In this document: one piece after another, positions 30,072 to 39,683 of the stretch
Layout of the letters: the number at the start of each line of letters is the position of its first letter
Position numbering within the stretch: the stretch's first letter is position 1
Notes under the pieces: generated by a model
What the model saw: the letters and a program-made list of their open reading frames with translations, nothing else
What the model was told of the DNA's origin: nothing
The model's database searches: none
Assembly: GCA_003058495.1 (NCBI GenBank)
Contig: QBVC01000022.1
Span: 1-64,000 of the forward strand
DNA length: 64,000 bases
Origin: a gamma proteobacterium symbiont of Ctena orbiculata
GTDB lineage: Bacteria > Pseudomonadota > Gammaproteobacteria > Chromatiales > Chromatiaceae
Reading direction: 5' to 3'
Translations under genes and position numbers: made by a program

Positions 30072-31559
30072 ATGATCAGAAGAGTGCTGAAGAAACTATC
30101 TGTTTGTCTCCTGCTTACCAGCCTGTTGGTGATATCGGGCGCCAATTCGCAAGAGGGGGATTCCTCCATCCAGCTGCCGGAACTCGGCTCTCCATCGGAT
30201 CAGTATCTGACTCCGCGAGACGAAGCCCGGTTTGGCAGGGAATTCATGCGCAGCGTCCGCAAAACGGGAAAGGTGCTGGATGATCCCCAAATCACGGAAT
30301 ATATCCAACAGCTGGGGGACAAGCTGCTGAAGCAGAGTGATGCGGTGGGTCAGAATTTCACCTTCTTCGTCGTCGATCAACCTGAAATCAACGCCTTTGC
30401 CGGTCCTGGCGGCTACATCGGCATCTATAGCGGATTGATCCTGGCGACCCAGAGTGAGAGCGAATTGGCCTCCGTGATTGCCCACGAGATCGCCCACGTC
30501 ACGCAGAAGCACCTGCTGCGCGCATTTGATGCCGCCAACCGCATGAGCGGCAAGACCGCTGCCCTGTTGCTTGCATCCATACTGGTGGGGGTTGCCGGTT
30601 CACCCGATGCCGGCCTCGCCATGGCCACGGGGGTCCAGGCCAGCACCATTCAGGAGCAGATCAACTTCACCCGCAGTAACGAGGAAGAGGCCGATACCGT
30701 CGGTATTCAGATACTTGCGAAGTCCGATTTCGATCCCCGCGCGATGCCGATCTTTTTTGAGCGCATGACTCACGCCAGCCGACTCTACGAATCGGGCATC
30801 CCGGAAATTCTCCGCACCCATCCGGTCACCACCAATCGAATTGCCGACGCCCTGGGACGCGCTGAGAAATACAGCTACCGCCAGTTTCCCGGCAACCTGA
30901 GCTACCACCTGACCCGCGAGGCCTTGCGAGTAAGACAGTTCAAGGATCCCAGCAAGGCAGTCACCCACTTCGCCACCGGGCTCGATGAGGGGCGTCACCT
31001 CAACAAGGAGGCCCACATCTATGGCCATGCCCTCGCGCTGACCGACAATCGCCAATTCGATAAAGCGGAACGGATCGTTGATGAGTTGCTGCGAAACAAC
31101 CCGAACCAGATCGAGTATATTCTCGCCGCGGTCTCGATAGCGGGAAACAAAGGAAACAATGAGAAAGTGCTCAAGATACTTGACACCTACTACAGTTTGA
31201 TGCCCGAGAACTATCCCCTGGCAAGCGCCTACATCGAAGCGCTCACGGCGGCCAACAGACTCGGGAAGGCCCGTGAAATCACCCAACAATCAATTACTTT
31301 ACGCAATAACGAACCGCGACTCTATCGCCTGTTAAGCAAGATCGAGGAGCTGGACAACAACCAGGCGGAATCACACCGCATGCTGGCGGAAGCCTTTGTT
31401 GCCAACGGCGAACTCGAGCCTGCCGTTCAACAGCTGGAGATTGCGTTAAATAGTGTGAACAAAACGGACTTCTACCAAACCTCCCGGATCGAGTCACGCT
31501 TAAACAAGCTGCGTGACCTGCTGAAAGCTGAGCAGGCGGACGATAAGAAAAACAACTAG
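30072..31559 (+). CDS. BepA-like M48 metalloprotease with TPR region
   Basis: A signal peptide precedes a periplasmic M48 peptidase domain. The zinc motif HEIAH lies at residues 138-142 and the third ligand is in NEEEADTVG. The C-terminal third is helical and TPR-like. The length of 495 residues is close to BepA/YfgC, which checks outer-membrane protein assembly (LptD, BamA). The assignment to bepA itself is likely but not certain. Confidence 0.92.
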   Translation: MIRRVLKKLSVCLLLTSLLVISGANSQEGDSSIQLPELGSPSDQYLTPRDEARFGREFMRSVRKTGKVLDDPQITEYIQQLGDKLLKQSDAVGQNFTFFVVDQPEINAFAGPGGYIGIYSGLILATQSESELASVIAHEIAHVTQKHLLRAFDAANRMSGKTAALLLASILVGVAGSPDAGLAMATGVQASTIQEQINFTRSNEEEADTVGIQILAKSDFDPRAMPIFFERMTHASRLYESGIPEILRTHPVTTNRIADALGRAEKYSYRQFPGNLSYHLTREALRVRQFKDPSKAVTHFATGLDEGRHLNKEAHIYGHALALTDNRQFDKAERIVDELLRNNPNQIEYILAAVSIAGNKGNNEKVLKILDTYYSLMPENYPLASAYIEALTAANRLGKAREITQQSITLRNNEPRLYRLLSKIEELDNNQAESHRMLAEAFVANGELEPAVQQLEIALNSVNKTDFYQTSRIESRLNKLRDLLKAEQADDKKNN

Positions 31560-32253
31560 TGTGATACAGGCTCTGGATCAGGATGGGAATCGCGGCCAGC
31601 CCCATGATCCGGGATAGCATCGTCAGGCAACCGAATCGGACCGACCCGGCTCAGCCCGGTTGGCATCCGATTCCACCGCGTCTATTCAGGTAAACCCCAA
31701 CCAGGCACGCATAAAACCCAAGCCTGGTATGCAGAAGACACGCCTGGAAAATCACAAATCACTAATATCTCAACATTTTTTACTTGATATCGTCGATCGT
31801 TTAGGTATTCTTACGTGCTACCTGAATAAGGTAAAATATGTAACGGCAAGTCAACATCTACAGAACAACTATTGAGGCGGTCTTGCCGTGGAGTGACATG
31901 CAACAAGGATGAACGGGTGCAGGTTGTCGCAACTTTTTATTATAAAAATTGTTCTAAAGCGTCTGATGTCGCATGATTTACCGGGCCTCCGGGGTCTTGA
32001 TTGCATTAAGCAGCTCGAGACCTTGCATAGACCCGATAGCCGACCTCAGCAGTTTTGTCTGACATACGCAAGCAAACAATGACGACGGCAGATAACGTGC
32101 ACTCAACCCGGCAGTCATGGTGCAACGACCCGTTTATTGATGGGTGGATGTGGCATTCCGACGAATAAAATAGCCGGGGAATGAAATTGACCAACCAACT
32201 CAGTTTCATAAATAACTGTTAATCACTAACCTTTCTCAGTCTGGAGAGAATGA
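31560..32253. other. Long intergenic region upstream of soxYZ
   Basis: No supported gene occurs in these 694 AT-rich bases. Short frames such as 31660-31875 have no ribosome site and no coding signal. The region should carry the soxY promoter; an AT-rich run at 31930-31960 is a candidate, but I cannot define boxes. Confidence 0.45.
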
Positions 32254-32730
32254 ATGAGCACTGAAATAAAACGCAGGATCTTCCTCAAAAGATCGCTTGC
32301 AGCAGGCACTGTAGGCATTGCTGCCGCCGCCGGTTTACTGGCACCTCAGAGGGTACTCGCTGCCTGGAACAAAGAAGCATTCGAAGCAAAAGAGCTCCCT
32401 GCGGCACTCAATGCATTGTTGGGCAGCTCCGATGTGGCAGAGTCCGCCGACATAACCGTGAAGGCACCCGATATCGCAGAGAACGGTGCTGTAGTTCCGG
32501 TCACTGTGGACACGGGAATGGACGGCGTGGAGTCGATTTCCATCATTGCCTCGAACAACCCCGTACCTTTGGTAGCTAACTTTGTTATGGGTTCCGGCGC
32601 CAGCGGTTTCGTATCCACCCGTATCAAGATGGGTAAGACCGGCGACGTCGTCGGCATAGTCAAGGCCGGCGGCAAACTCCACAGCGCAAAAAAAGAAGTT
32701 AAAGTCACCATAGGTGGTTGCGGCGGTTGA
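32254..32730 (+). CDS. soxY: Thiosulfate oxidation carrier protein SoxY
   Basis: SoxY carries sulfur intermediates covalently on a C-terminal cysteine in the periplasm. The twin-arginine signal RRIFLKRSLAAG and the C-terminal GGCGG swinging arm, with Cys156 third from the end, are both present. The length of 158 residues is typical. GGAGAGA lies just before the ATG. soxZ follows after 45 bases. Confidence 0.98.
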   Translation: MSTEIKRRIFLKRSLAAGTVGIAAAAGLLAPQRVLAAWNKEAFEAKELPAALNALLGSSDVAESADITVKAPDIAENGAVVPVTVDTGMDGVESISIIASNNPVPLVANFVMGSGASGFVSTRIKMGKTGDVVGIVKAGGKLHSAKKEVKVTIGGCGG

Positions 32731-32775
32731 TCCCGGTAGGGCGATCTCAGCAACACAGTACACGAGGAACAGAAC

Positions 32776-33090
32776 ATGGCTAAATCGATCAAGATCCGCG
32801 CCAAAGAGAAAGGCGGTGTAACCACCGTAAAGGCCCTGATGACCCATCCGATGGAGACAGGCGCCCGCAAGGATTCAAAGACCGGTAAAAAGATACCGGC
32901 CCACTTCATCCAGGAAGTTGTCTGCAAGCACAAGGGAAACACGGTGATGACCGCAGAGTGGAGCGGCGGCGTCTCCAAGAATCCCTACATATCGTTCAAG
33001 TTCTCCGGCGGCGCCAAAGGCGACGAAATCGAACTCAGCTGGAGTGACAACAAGGGCGGTAGCGACAGCATGAAAAGCGCCATCAAGTGA
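32776..33090 (+). CDS. soxZ: Thiosulfate oxidation complex protein SoxZ
   Basis: SoxZ is the partner of SoxY in the heterodimer that binds sulfur substrates. The family motifs LMTHPMETGARKDSKTGKKI and FIQEVVCKHKGNTVM, and the length of 104 residues, match. No signal peptide is present, so it is expected to be exported with SoxY. An intrinsic terminator follows 62 bases later. Confidence 0.98.
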   Translation: MAKSIKIRAKEKGGVTTVKALMTHPMETGARKDSKTGKKIPAHFIQEVVCKHKGNTVMTAEWSGGVSKNPYISFKFSGGAKGDEIELSWSDNKGGSDSMKSAIK

Positions 33091-33152
33091 GATGAAACGG
33101 CTCACGCCGCTGGCAGGTTATCCCTATCGCTAGGATAGCATTGCCAATCAAT

Positions 33153-33182
33153 AAAAAAGGACGCCTTCGTGCGTCCTTTTTT
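33153..33182. terminator. Bidirectional intrinsic terminator between soxZ and the coiled-coil gene
   Basis: The 12-base arms AAAAAAGGACGC and GCGTCCTTTTTT form a perfect stem with a six-base loop, with T runs in both directions. It serves soxYZ on the plus strand and the convergent gene ending at 33214. Confidence 0.9.
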
Positions 33183-33213
33183 ATCGGCCATGCTGTTGTC
33201 CCTGGGACTGATC

Positions 33214-34356
33214 CTATTCCTGCTTTTTACTGTTTTCAGCATCCTCTTCGAGCAATTTCGCCCACTCCTCTTCCAGCGATCCCGCCTCAAATTCGTCGGT
33301 ATCCACCAGTGTTCCATCTTCTTCAGGAATCTCGATATCGATCTTCTCAAGATCATCGACCATGGATTCACTGGCTGAATTCGCCGGTACTGGCTGTTCC
33401 GGTTCTTGTTCCGGTTCCGCCTGGATATCGGTCTCTTCAATCATCTCATCGGCCAATTCCATTACCTCATCGATAATCTCCGAAACATCTTCATCGGTCT
33501 CTGCCGCATCATCATCCAAACTGGCATTTTGCACTGAGACGACCAGATCAGAGGCCTCTTCGTCCTCGGCGCCGCTCTCCTCGATATAGGAGGATTGTTC
33601 CATCTCTTCGGCGCTGAAATCGGGTATCTCCGTGTCGATCGCCGGCGCAGATGCCACTGCCTCCGTCTCCAGCTCATCCGTCCTGGATTCCGTTGTCTCC
33701 GTCGGCGGTTGCGGCGATTCCTCCTCGCCGCTCTCGAGGACGGGTTCAACGCTCTCTTCATCAGACGGCTGATCATCACTCGCGGCATCGCCCCCCGAGG
33801 CTGCAGCGCCTGGGGCCGGCGCCGCGCCACCGGAAAACATGGTCGAGTACTCATTCAGCATTCTGCCCATGGTGTCCATGGTTACGCGCAGCTCTTCGGA
33901 TAACCTTTCATTCTCCTCCTTGAGCTTTGCGATATCCTCGCTATCTTCAGTCTCGGATCCCTGCTCCGACTTGCCGGCGGATTCAGGCGCCCCCAGGCCC
34001 TGATAGGATAGGACAAGGTTTTCCACATCGACATCCAGCTGCTGCAGGTGTACCTGGTCATCCTTGATAAAACCGTTTATGACGTTTTGATAGAGCTGCA
34101 TTTCCGTCTGCATCATGTTGTGCAGGGTCTGTTCGAGGTCGCTATCGGCCAGCTTGTAATTATCCTGTAAAAGCACTTTCAATCGCTGTTCACGGTTGGC
34201 CTTATCGCTTTGCACCCGCTCAGCCAGATGGGCTGCGGCCTTGCGTATTCTCCCTTTACGCATCAGGGTGAAGAAGAGCAGCAGGCCGCTCAGCACCAAC
34301 AGACCGACGATGACCTCAGCGACAATAAGCGCTACCAGGGAGCTGACTTCAACCAT
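33214..34356 (-). CDS. Membrane-anchored acidic coiled-coil protein, unknown function
   Basis: One N-terminal helix (LVALIVAEVIVGLLVLSGLLLFF, split here only by description) is followed by charged helices likely to be coiled coil (about residues 35-190) and a long, very acidic low-complexity tail. ATG at 34356 is chosen because it overlaps the stop of the upstream VWA gene (ATGGTTGA), implying coupling. The length is 380 residues. The function is unknown; the pairing suggests a partner of the VWA protein. Confidence 0.72.
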   Translation of the reverse strand: MVEVSSLVALIVAEVIVGLLVLSGLLLFFTLMRKGRIRKAAAHLAERVQSDKANREQRLKVLLQDNYKLADSDLEQTLHNMMQTEMQLYQNVINGFIKDDQVHLQQLDVDVENLVLSYQGLGAPESAGKSEQGSETEDSEDIAKLKEENERLSEELRVTMDTMGRMLNEYSTMFSGGAAPAPGAAASGGDAASDDQPSDEESVEPVLESGEEESPQPPTETTESRTDELETEAVASAPAIDTEIPDFSAEEMEQSSYIEESGAEDEEASDLVVSVQNASLDDDAAETDEDVSEIIDEVMELADEMIEETDIQAEPEQEPEQPVPANSASESMVDDLEKIDIEIPEEDGTLVDTDEFEAGSLEEEWAKLLEEDAENSKKQE

Positions 34357-36211
34357 TTTCCACTGCCTCGTCCACGCCAGCCTTGCTGGCATTTTCATCC
34401 ACCAGGCTGACCATTGCGCGTTTGTTGCGGATAAAGAACCACCAATAGGCAGCCCCGCCGCCTATCAACAGCAGGTTGATAACACCAAACCAGATCAGTG
34501 CGGAGACCCAGCTCCCCTCCTCTTCACTCTTCACTTCCGGCTCGGGTTCAGGCTCGGGTTCAGGTTCGACTTCCGGTTCCGGTTCTGGCTGCGGTTCCGG
34601 TTCGGCTTGTACCGGTGGAGGCGGTGGCGGTTCCGGTTTTGCCACCGGCTCAGGCATCTTCATGCCCTCGACCTCGACGGGTGTATCAAAGTAGGTGACG
34701 GACTCGCCAGTGCGGCTCTTGGCACTCGCCTTGACGGCGATCTGACGCGGGCCGGAGAAGCCCATGAGATCGATTTCACCGCTGCCACCCTGAGCACCCG
34801 GCGGGCTGTTCAGCGAGAGGCGGAACTGTTCACCCTGCGCGTTCTCCATCCAGGTTTCGAGATGCAACGAAGCCGGATCGATCAGTTCCGCATCGGGGGT
34901 GATCCTCACATCGAGCAGATGGCCGTCGCTGCGGGGGGAGACCTCCAGATTGACCGGTGGCACGATTTCATAGGTCATCCTTTTCTCGCGAACGAAGGTG
35001 GGCCCGGTTGCATTCAGCACCAGTTCCCCCACCCCGCTGGCGACCGACTCCCCGCCGAATGCAAGGGTGAACAAACCGTCATTCGCGGCCTTGTCGGGCT
35101 GTCGGCCATCATCCTGTATGGGCCTTGCCTCCGAACTGCCTCTGCTGTCCTGCTGCATGGCAGAGACGTTGACCACGTCCAGAAACTCCTGTTTTCGAAT
35201 CAACTTGCCGTGGTCGCTGAATTCAACAATTACCGGCAGGCTCGTTCCCTGTATCAGGCGGTTGGGCAGCTCGCTGGTCTTCATCTTCAGGTCGGTGACG
35301 ATCATGACCCGATTATCGGGATCGACCTCCGCGCGAATCCTCCACTCACCCGGCTGTGGATCCGAAATGGTCAGCATGTCGTATCCCTTGTCCCGATGCC
35401 AGCTCACCGAGGCGGGTGCGCTGTCGGCCTTGAACAGCTTGCCGTCCGGCGGCACCACCTCCGTCTCCTGGGCGCCGGGTTTGCGAAACACCAGCAAGGT
35501 GGCTTCGGTAATCGTCTCATCCACCTTAAACTTGTTATCCTGCAGCGGCAGGGCATCCGGCTTGCCAACCTTCTCGAAGATCCTGAGGAACACCTTTTGC
35601 AGCTGCTCGGCGGTTTCAACCTGCTCATACCAACCGCCGCTGACGGTGGCCAGCTGTTTCATCAGTTCATGGTCGGCGTTCTTCGACAGCGCGATGGTAT
35701 GGACTGTCGCCTGCAGCTCCGCCAGACGAGGCAGAATCCGCGCCAGGATACGCTTTTTCGATGCCGTGTTTTTCGTCCTGTCCCTGGAGATGTCCACCAT
35801 CCCGTCAGTGAGCAGGATTACACTGCGGCGATAGGGGCCGGGGGGGCCGCTCCAGTCCTCGGTTGAGCGTTTCAGGGCATCCTCGATATTGGTGAATTGG
35901 CCAGGGGAGCCGATCGACTCGGAAGATTTGCGCGCCCGCCGCTTCCACGCCTTGTCGACCTGGCCCAGGGGTATCTGCATGTTGACGTATTGACCGAATG
36001 TCCAGACCCCCGCCCTGGTCTCGGCGGAGAGCAGACCGACCAAAAGGCGTAGCGCCGGTCGCCGGAGGTTTTTCGGGTCATTCTGCTTCATGCTGCCGGA
36101 AACATCGATGAGAATCCTCACGTCCGCCTTCTCTTCAGCGCCCAGCGACTGACCGCACCAAAACGGCGTCAACAGCAGCAAGAGTACAATCCAGGCCTTT
36201 CCTTTCGTCAT
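34349..36211 (-). CDS. VWA-domain membrane protein (TIGR03503-like)
   Basis: A signal peptide is followed by a VWA domain with the MIDAS motif DVSGSM near residue 37 and later TFGQYVN and LLTDGMVDISRD. Beta-rich repeats fill residues ~240-500. A proline/glutamate repeat (PEPEPE, residues ~510-555) leads to one C-terminal membrane helix. This layout resembles the TIGR03503 family. The function is unknown. The protein has 620 residues. Confidence 0.8.
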   Translation of the reverse strand: MTKGKAWIVLLLLLTPFWCGQSLGAEEKADVRILIDVSGSMKQNDPKNLRRPALRLLVGLLSAETRAGVWTFGQYVNMQIPLGQVDKAWKRRARKSSESIGSPGQFTNIEDALKRSTEDWSGPPGPYRRSVILLTDGMVDISRDRTKNTASKKRILARILPRLAELQATVHTIALSKNADHELMKQLATVSGGWYEQVETAEQLQKVFLRIFEKVGKPDALPLQDNKFKVDETITEATLLVFRKPGAQETEVVPPDGKLFKADSAPASVSWHRDKGYDMLTISDPQPGEWRIRAEVDPDNRVMIVTDLKMKTSELPNRLIQGTSLPVIVEFSDHGKLIRKQEFLDVVNVSAMQQDSRGSSEARPIQDDGRQPDKAANDGLFTLAFGGESVASGVGELVLNATGPTFVREKRMTYEIVPPVNLEVSPRSDGHLLDVRITPDAELIDPASLHLETWMENAQGEQFRLSLNSPPGAQGGSGEIDLMGFSGPRQIAVKASAKSRTGESVTYFDTPVEVEGMKMPEPVAKPEPPPPPPVQAEPEPQPEPEPEVEPEPEPEPEPEVKSEEEGSWVSALIWFGVINLLLIGGGAAYWWFFIRNKRAMVSLVDENASKAGVDEAVENG

Positions 36212-36359
36212 TCCGAGGTCATCCCAGCTCTATCTATAGAGTCAATATTCAGAGAATTGGAGAAAGCTCCATATCCGTCTATCGGCTGATCTGGGTAGCT
36301 CTTTAATTCCTATCGGGATTGTCTGTCAAGGCGGTGGATGCAATCACTCAGGGATGCGC

Positions 36360-37235
36360 TCAATAGGGCGACCGCCGCCCCTCTGGCTGCTTCTGGAAAC
36401 GCTTGTAGGACCACTGGTACTGAGTGGGTAGCCGACGGATGATCGACTCGACATCGTGATTCAATGCGCTGGCCGCTACAGTCGGGTCCCGGTCCGTGAT
36501 TCCCTCGTCCGCCGGCAGATAGTGGATGTGGTAGCCGCCACCGGCGGACAGCCGCTCTGCATAGGCAAAGATCACCTTGGCCCCCGTCTTCCTGGCCAGC
36601 CGATTGGTCAATAGCATGGTCAATGCCGGCACCCCGAAAAAGGGCGCGAAGACAGCCCCGGCATCGGATTTAGGCTGCTGGTCGGGAAGGATGCAGGTGA
36701 CGCCACCCGATCTCAGGGCCGCCAGGATCCGCTTTACCCCCGAGGTGTCGGTCGGTACCAGCTCAGCGCCGGTGCGTTCCCTGGCCTGTTTTATTGCATG
36801 CTCGTAGGCGCTGTTTCTGGGTGGGCGGTAGAGGGAGGTAATCCGTTCGTGAGTGGGCAGCTCCAAACCTATGATCTCCCAACAGCCCAGGTGGGGGGCG
36901 AGAATGATCAATCCCCGACCCTCCTCCCTCTGCAGCAGTTCCGAGCCGGAGACCTCTTTAATCAGTCCCAATACGCGTTCGATGGGGGCAAACCAGATTG
37001 CGGCCATCTCCATCACTGTGGCGCCCATCTGGACAATCGACCGATTGCGCAAATCGATCAGATCCTTTTCCGCCATTTCAGGAAAGCAGAGGCGAAGATT
37101 GATTTCGGCGATCCGTCTTTCACGATTGGGAAACCAGACATAGAATCGCCCCAGCAGACGACCTGTTCGGTGCAACCAGTTCAACGGCAGATGCGCGAAA
37201 AGCCGCCAGATAGAATAGACGGGGTGTTTTGACAT
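36360..37235 (-). CDS. Lipid A biosynthesis-type lauroyl acyltransferase (LpxL/HtrB family)
   Basis: This LPLAT-superfamily membrane-associated enzyme transfers an acyl chain to lipid A precursors. The HX4E catalytic motif is APHLGCWEIIGLE, followed by ITSLYRPPRN and CILPDQQP with the downstream FFGVPA. ATG at 37235 gives 291 residues and the usual start before VYSIWRLFAHLPL; the frame extends 23 codons upstream. The exact acyl substrate is not readable. Confidence 0.9.
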   Translation of the reverse strand: MSKHPVYSIWRLFAHLPLNWLHRTGRLLGRFYVWFPNRERRIAEINLRLCFPEMAEKDLIDLRNRSIVQMGATVMEMAAIWFAPIERVLGLIKEVSGSELLQREEGRGLIILAPHLGCWEIIGLELPTHERITSLYRPPRNSAYEHAIKQARERTGAELVPTDTSGVKRILAALRSGGVTCILPDQQPKSDAGAVFAPFFGVPALTMLLTNRLARKTGAKVIFAYAERLSAGGGYHIHYLPADEGITDRDPTVAASALNHDVESIIRRLPTQYQWSYKRFQKQPEGRRSPY

Positions 37236-37441
37236 GATGCCGTGATTGTACACAAAAAAAAATCTCCAGCCCCAGCTGAATATTATCACCCTGTCGTTGA
37301 TCAAAAGGTTGTCTCATTACCGGCATCAACCAAACAAGACCTATTCTCTTCACCATCCCATGGGCTTGCAGATTGCTTTCATTGGCAAACCATCTACCAT
37401 GTAGTGGTATGAATCCCGACTGAACCCATAGGATAGTGTCA

Positions 37442-37870
37442 ATGAGTGAGTCTCATCTCCACAACCTTTCACCGCAACAAGCCTGGCAATTGATGCAGGA
37501 CGATCCACGCACCGTACTCGTGGATATCAGATCCAGCATGGAGTTTCTCTTTGTTGGCCACCCCAAGGGCGCCGTCCATGTGCCATGGATCGATGAACCG
37601 GACTGGACGGTGAATCCCCATTTTGTCACCGATATAAGAAAGCTCCTTCTCGGAGGCAGTATCTGCACCATTGACGAAGGTTGCGCGCCCGTGGTTCTTA
37701 TCTGCCGCAGCGGCAAGCGCTCCCTGGAGGCGGGTAGGGCACTTATCGAGGCGGGGTTTGTCCGCGTCTACCACATCGATGAGGGTTTCGAGGGCGATCT
37801 GGATGATGATCATCATCGCAGCAGTTCGGGGGGCTGGCGTTATCACGGACTGCCCTGGGAACAGTGCTGA
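37442..37870 (+). CDS. Single-domain rhodanese-like protein
   Basis: The rhodanese domain fills the protein. The catalytic cysteine C88 lies in the loop CRSGKRS, which suggests sulfurtransferase activity. DIRSSMEF and GHPKGAVHVPW are typical. No signal peptide is present. ATG at 37442 has AGGA eight bases upstream. The length is 142 residues. A sulfur-oxidiser could use it in persulfide handling, but it is not beside the dsr genes. Confidence 0.93.
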   Translation: MSESHLHNLSPQQAWQLMQDDPRTVLVDIRSSMEFLFVGHPKGAVHVPWIDEPDWTVNPHFVTDIRKLLLGGSICTIDEGCAPVVLICRSGKRSLEAGRALIEAGFVRVYHIDEGFEGDLDDDHHRSSSGGWRYHGLPWEQC

Positions 37871-37933
37871 ACCCCATTAAACCGACCAGCGGGCGAGTCG
37901 GGACGGCAATCCGGCCAGCCCAGCCTTGATCCA

Positions 37934-38713
37934 TTACTCCTTTATACCGACACCACGCGACAGCAATCTCAGGCTATAGACTGTGAGTATGGCAATGAAC
38001 CCCAGGATGATCACCAGGGCCACAACCACATCGATATCCGATATGCCGAGAATCCCAAAGCGGAATGTATTGACCATGTAGAGCACCGGATTGGCCAGGG
38101 AGAGCCACTGCCAAAACTCCGGCAACAGCTCGATGGAGTAGAAGACGCCGCCGAGATAGGTCAAAGGCGTCAGCACGAAGGTTGGCACGATGGAGATATC
38201 ATCGAATGTCTTGGCATACACCGCGTTGATGAAACCCGCCAGGGCGAAGAGCACCGAAGTCAGGACAAAGACCAGCAAGGTCAATCCGTAGCTGTTGATG
38301 GACAGGTCGGTGAAAAAAAGCGAGATGATCGTAACCAGGATACCGACCATCGTGCCGCGGGCGACGCCACCGACCACATAGCCGCCCAAAACCACCCAGT
38401 GGGGGACCGGAGCGATCAGCAGCTCCTCTATGTAGTGCTGCAGCTTGGTGCCAAAGAACGAGGAGACCACATTGGCGTAGGAGTTTTGAATCACCGACAT
38501 CAGGATCAGACCGGGCACGATAAAATCGATATAGCGATAGCCATCCATTTCACCGATACGATCGCCGATCAATCTGCCGAAGATAATGAAATAGAGGGTC
38601 GTGGTTATCGCGGGCGGGAGCAGCGTCTGCACCCAGATGCGCATAAAGCGCAGGATCTCCTTGGTAACGATCGTCTGGAATGCGATACGGTATATTTGCC
38701 AGCTATTCTGCAT
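37934..38713 (-). CDS. ABC-2 type transporter permease
   Basis: The protein has six hydrophobic segments, and the motif FSSFFGTKLQHYIEELLIAPV (split across the first loop) and PLTYLGGVFYSIELLP are typical of ABC-2 exporters. ATG at 38713 overlaps the stop of the ATPase gene as TGATG. The length is 259 residues. The substrate is unknown. Confidence 0.9.
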   Translation of the reverse strand: MQNSWQIYRIAFQTIVTKEILRFMRIWVQTLLPPAITTTLYFIIFGRLIGDRIGEMDGYRYIDFIVPGLILMSVIQNSYANVVSSFFGTKLQHYIEELLIAPVPHWVVLGGYVVGGVARGTMVGILVTIISLFFTDLSINSYGLTLLVFVLTSVLFALAGFINAVYAKTFDDISIVPTFVLTPLTYLGGVFYSIELLPEFWQWLSLANPVLYMVNTFRFGILGISDIDVVVALVIILGFIAILTVYSLRLLSRGVGIKE

Positions 38714-39639
38714 CACGCACGCTTTTCCTTCGCGCTGTCGACCAGGTCGACAAACATCTGCTCCAGGCGATTCTGCTTGTTGCGCATGCTGACAACCTCG
38801 ATGCCCTGGGCTGAAAGCAGCCCGAACAACTGATTCATGCTCTGTTCCCGGTCCACCTCCACCTCCAGGGTTTCACTGTCGACCAGCGTCGTTCGATAGT
38901 CATGCAAATCCGGCGCGCGCTCGATGGGCGCTGCGATATTGAGCAGGAACAACTCGCTATGCAGCTGACTCAACAGTCTCGTCATACTGGTCTGTTCGAC
39001 GATCCGCCCATGATCGATGATGGCGATATTGCGGCACAGGCTCTCCGCCTCCTCCAGATAGTGGGTGGTGAGAATGATGGTGGTCCCTTGGCGGTTGATC
39101 TCGCGCATGAATTCCCACATCGAGCGCCTGATTTCGATGTCGACCCCGGCCGTCGGCTCATCGAGAATCAGCAGCCTCGGCCTGTGCACCAGGGCACGGG
39201 CTATCATCAATCTTCGTTTCATACCCCCCGAAAGCCAGCGCGCCTGGGTTTGGCGCTTTTCCCACAGACCCAGCCTCTGCAGCGCCTCCCCGGCACGCTG
39301 AAAGGCGAGTTTGCGGGGAATCCCGTAATATCCCGCCTGATTGACCAGGATCTCCACCACCGGCTCCCACATATTGAAGTTGAACTCCTGTGGCACCAGA
39401 CCGATCAGGCGTTTTGCCTGATCCCTCTCCCGATCCAGGTCGTGACCGTAGATTTCCACCCTACCGGTGGTTTTGTTTGTCAACGAGGCAATGATGCTGA
39501 TGGCGGTGGATTTACCCGCGCCGTTTGGTCCCAGGAGGGCAAAGAAATCTCCCTGTTCAACCTGCAGATCGATTCCCTTCAGCGCTGCAAAGCCGTTGCG
39601 GTAGGTTTTGTGCAGGTCTTTGATTACGAGCGCAGCCAC
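38713..39639 (-). CDS. ABC-2 transporter ATP-binding protein
   Basis: Walker A is GPNGAGKST, the ABC signature is WLSGGMKRRLMIARAL, Walker B is LLILDEPTAGVD, and the switch histidine is in TTHYLEEAE. A C-terminal extension of about 80 residues is typical of drug/polysaccharide-type ABC-2 ATPases. The start is uncertain; GTG at 39639 (V-A-A-L-V-I-K-D-L) matches homologue beginnings better than TTG at 39666, and neither has a good ribosome site. Confidence 0.93.
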   Translation of the reverse strand: MAALVIKDLHKTYRNGFAALKGIDLQVEQGDFFALLGPNGAGKSTAISIIASLTNKTTGRVEIYGHDLDRERDQAKRLIGLVPQEFNFNMWEPVVEILVNQAGYYGIPRKLAFQRAGEALQRLGLWEKRQTQARWLSGGMKRRLMIARALVHRPRLLILDEPTAGVDIEIRRSMWEFMREINRQGTTIILTTHYLEEAESLCRNIAIIDHGRIVEQTSMTRLLSQLHSELFLLNIAAPIERAPDLHDYRTTLVDSETLEVEVDREQSMNQLFGLLSAQGIEVVSMRNKQNRLEQMFVDLVDSAKEKRA

Positions 39640-39683
39640 GTTAGATACTAGGATATGGGATAGCAAGCCGGGGCCCGTCTACC

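Noticed and set aside
31660-31875. 71-residue open frame before soxY
   Set aside because: No ribosome site, no family motif and base use unlike neighbouring genes.
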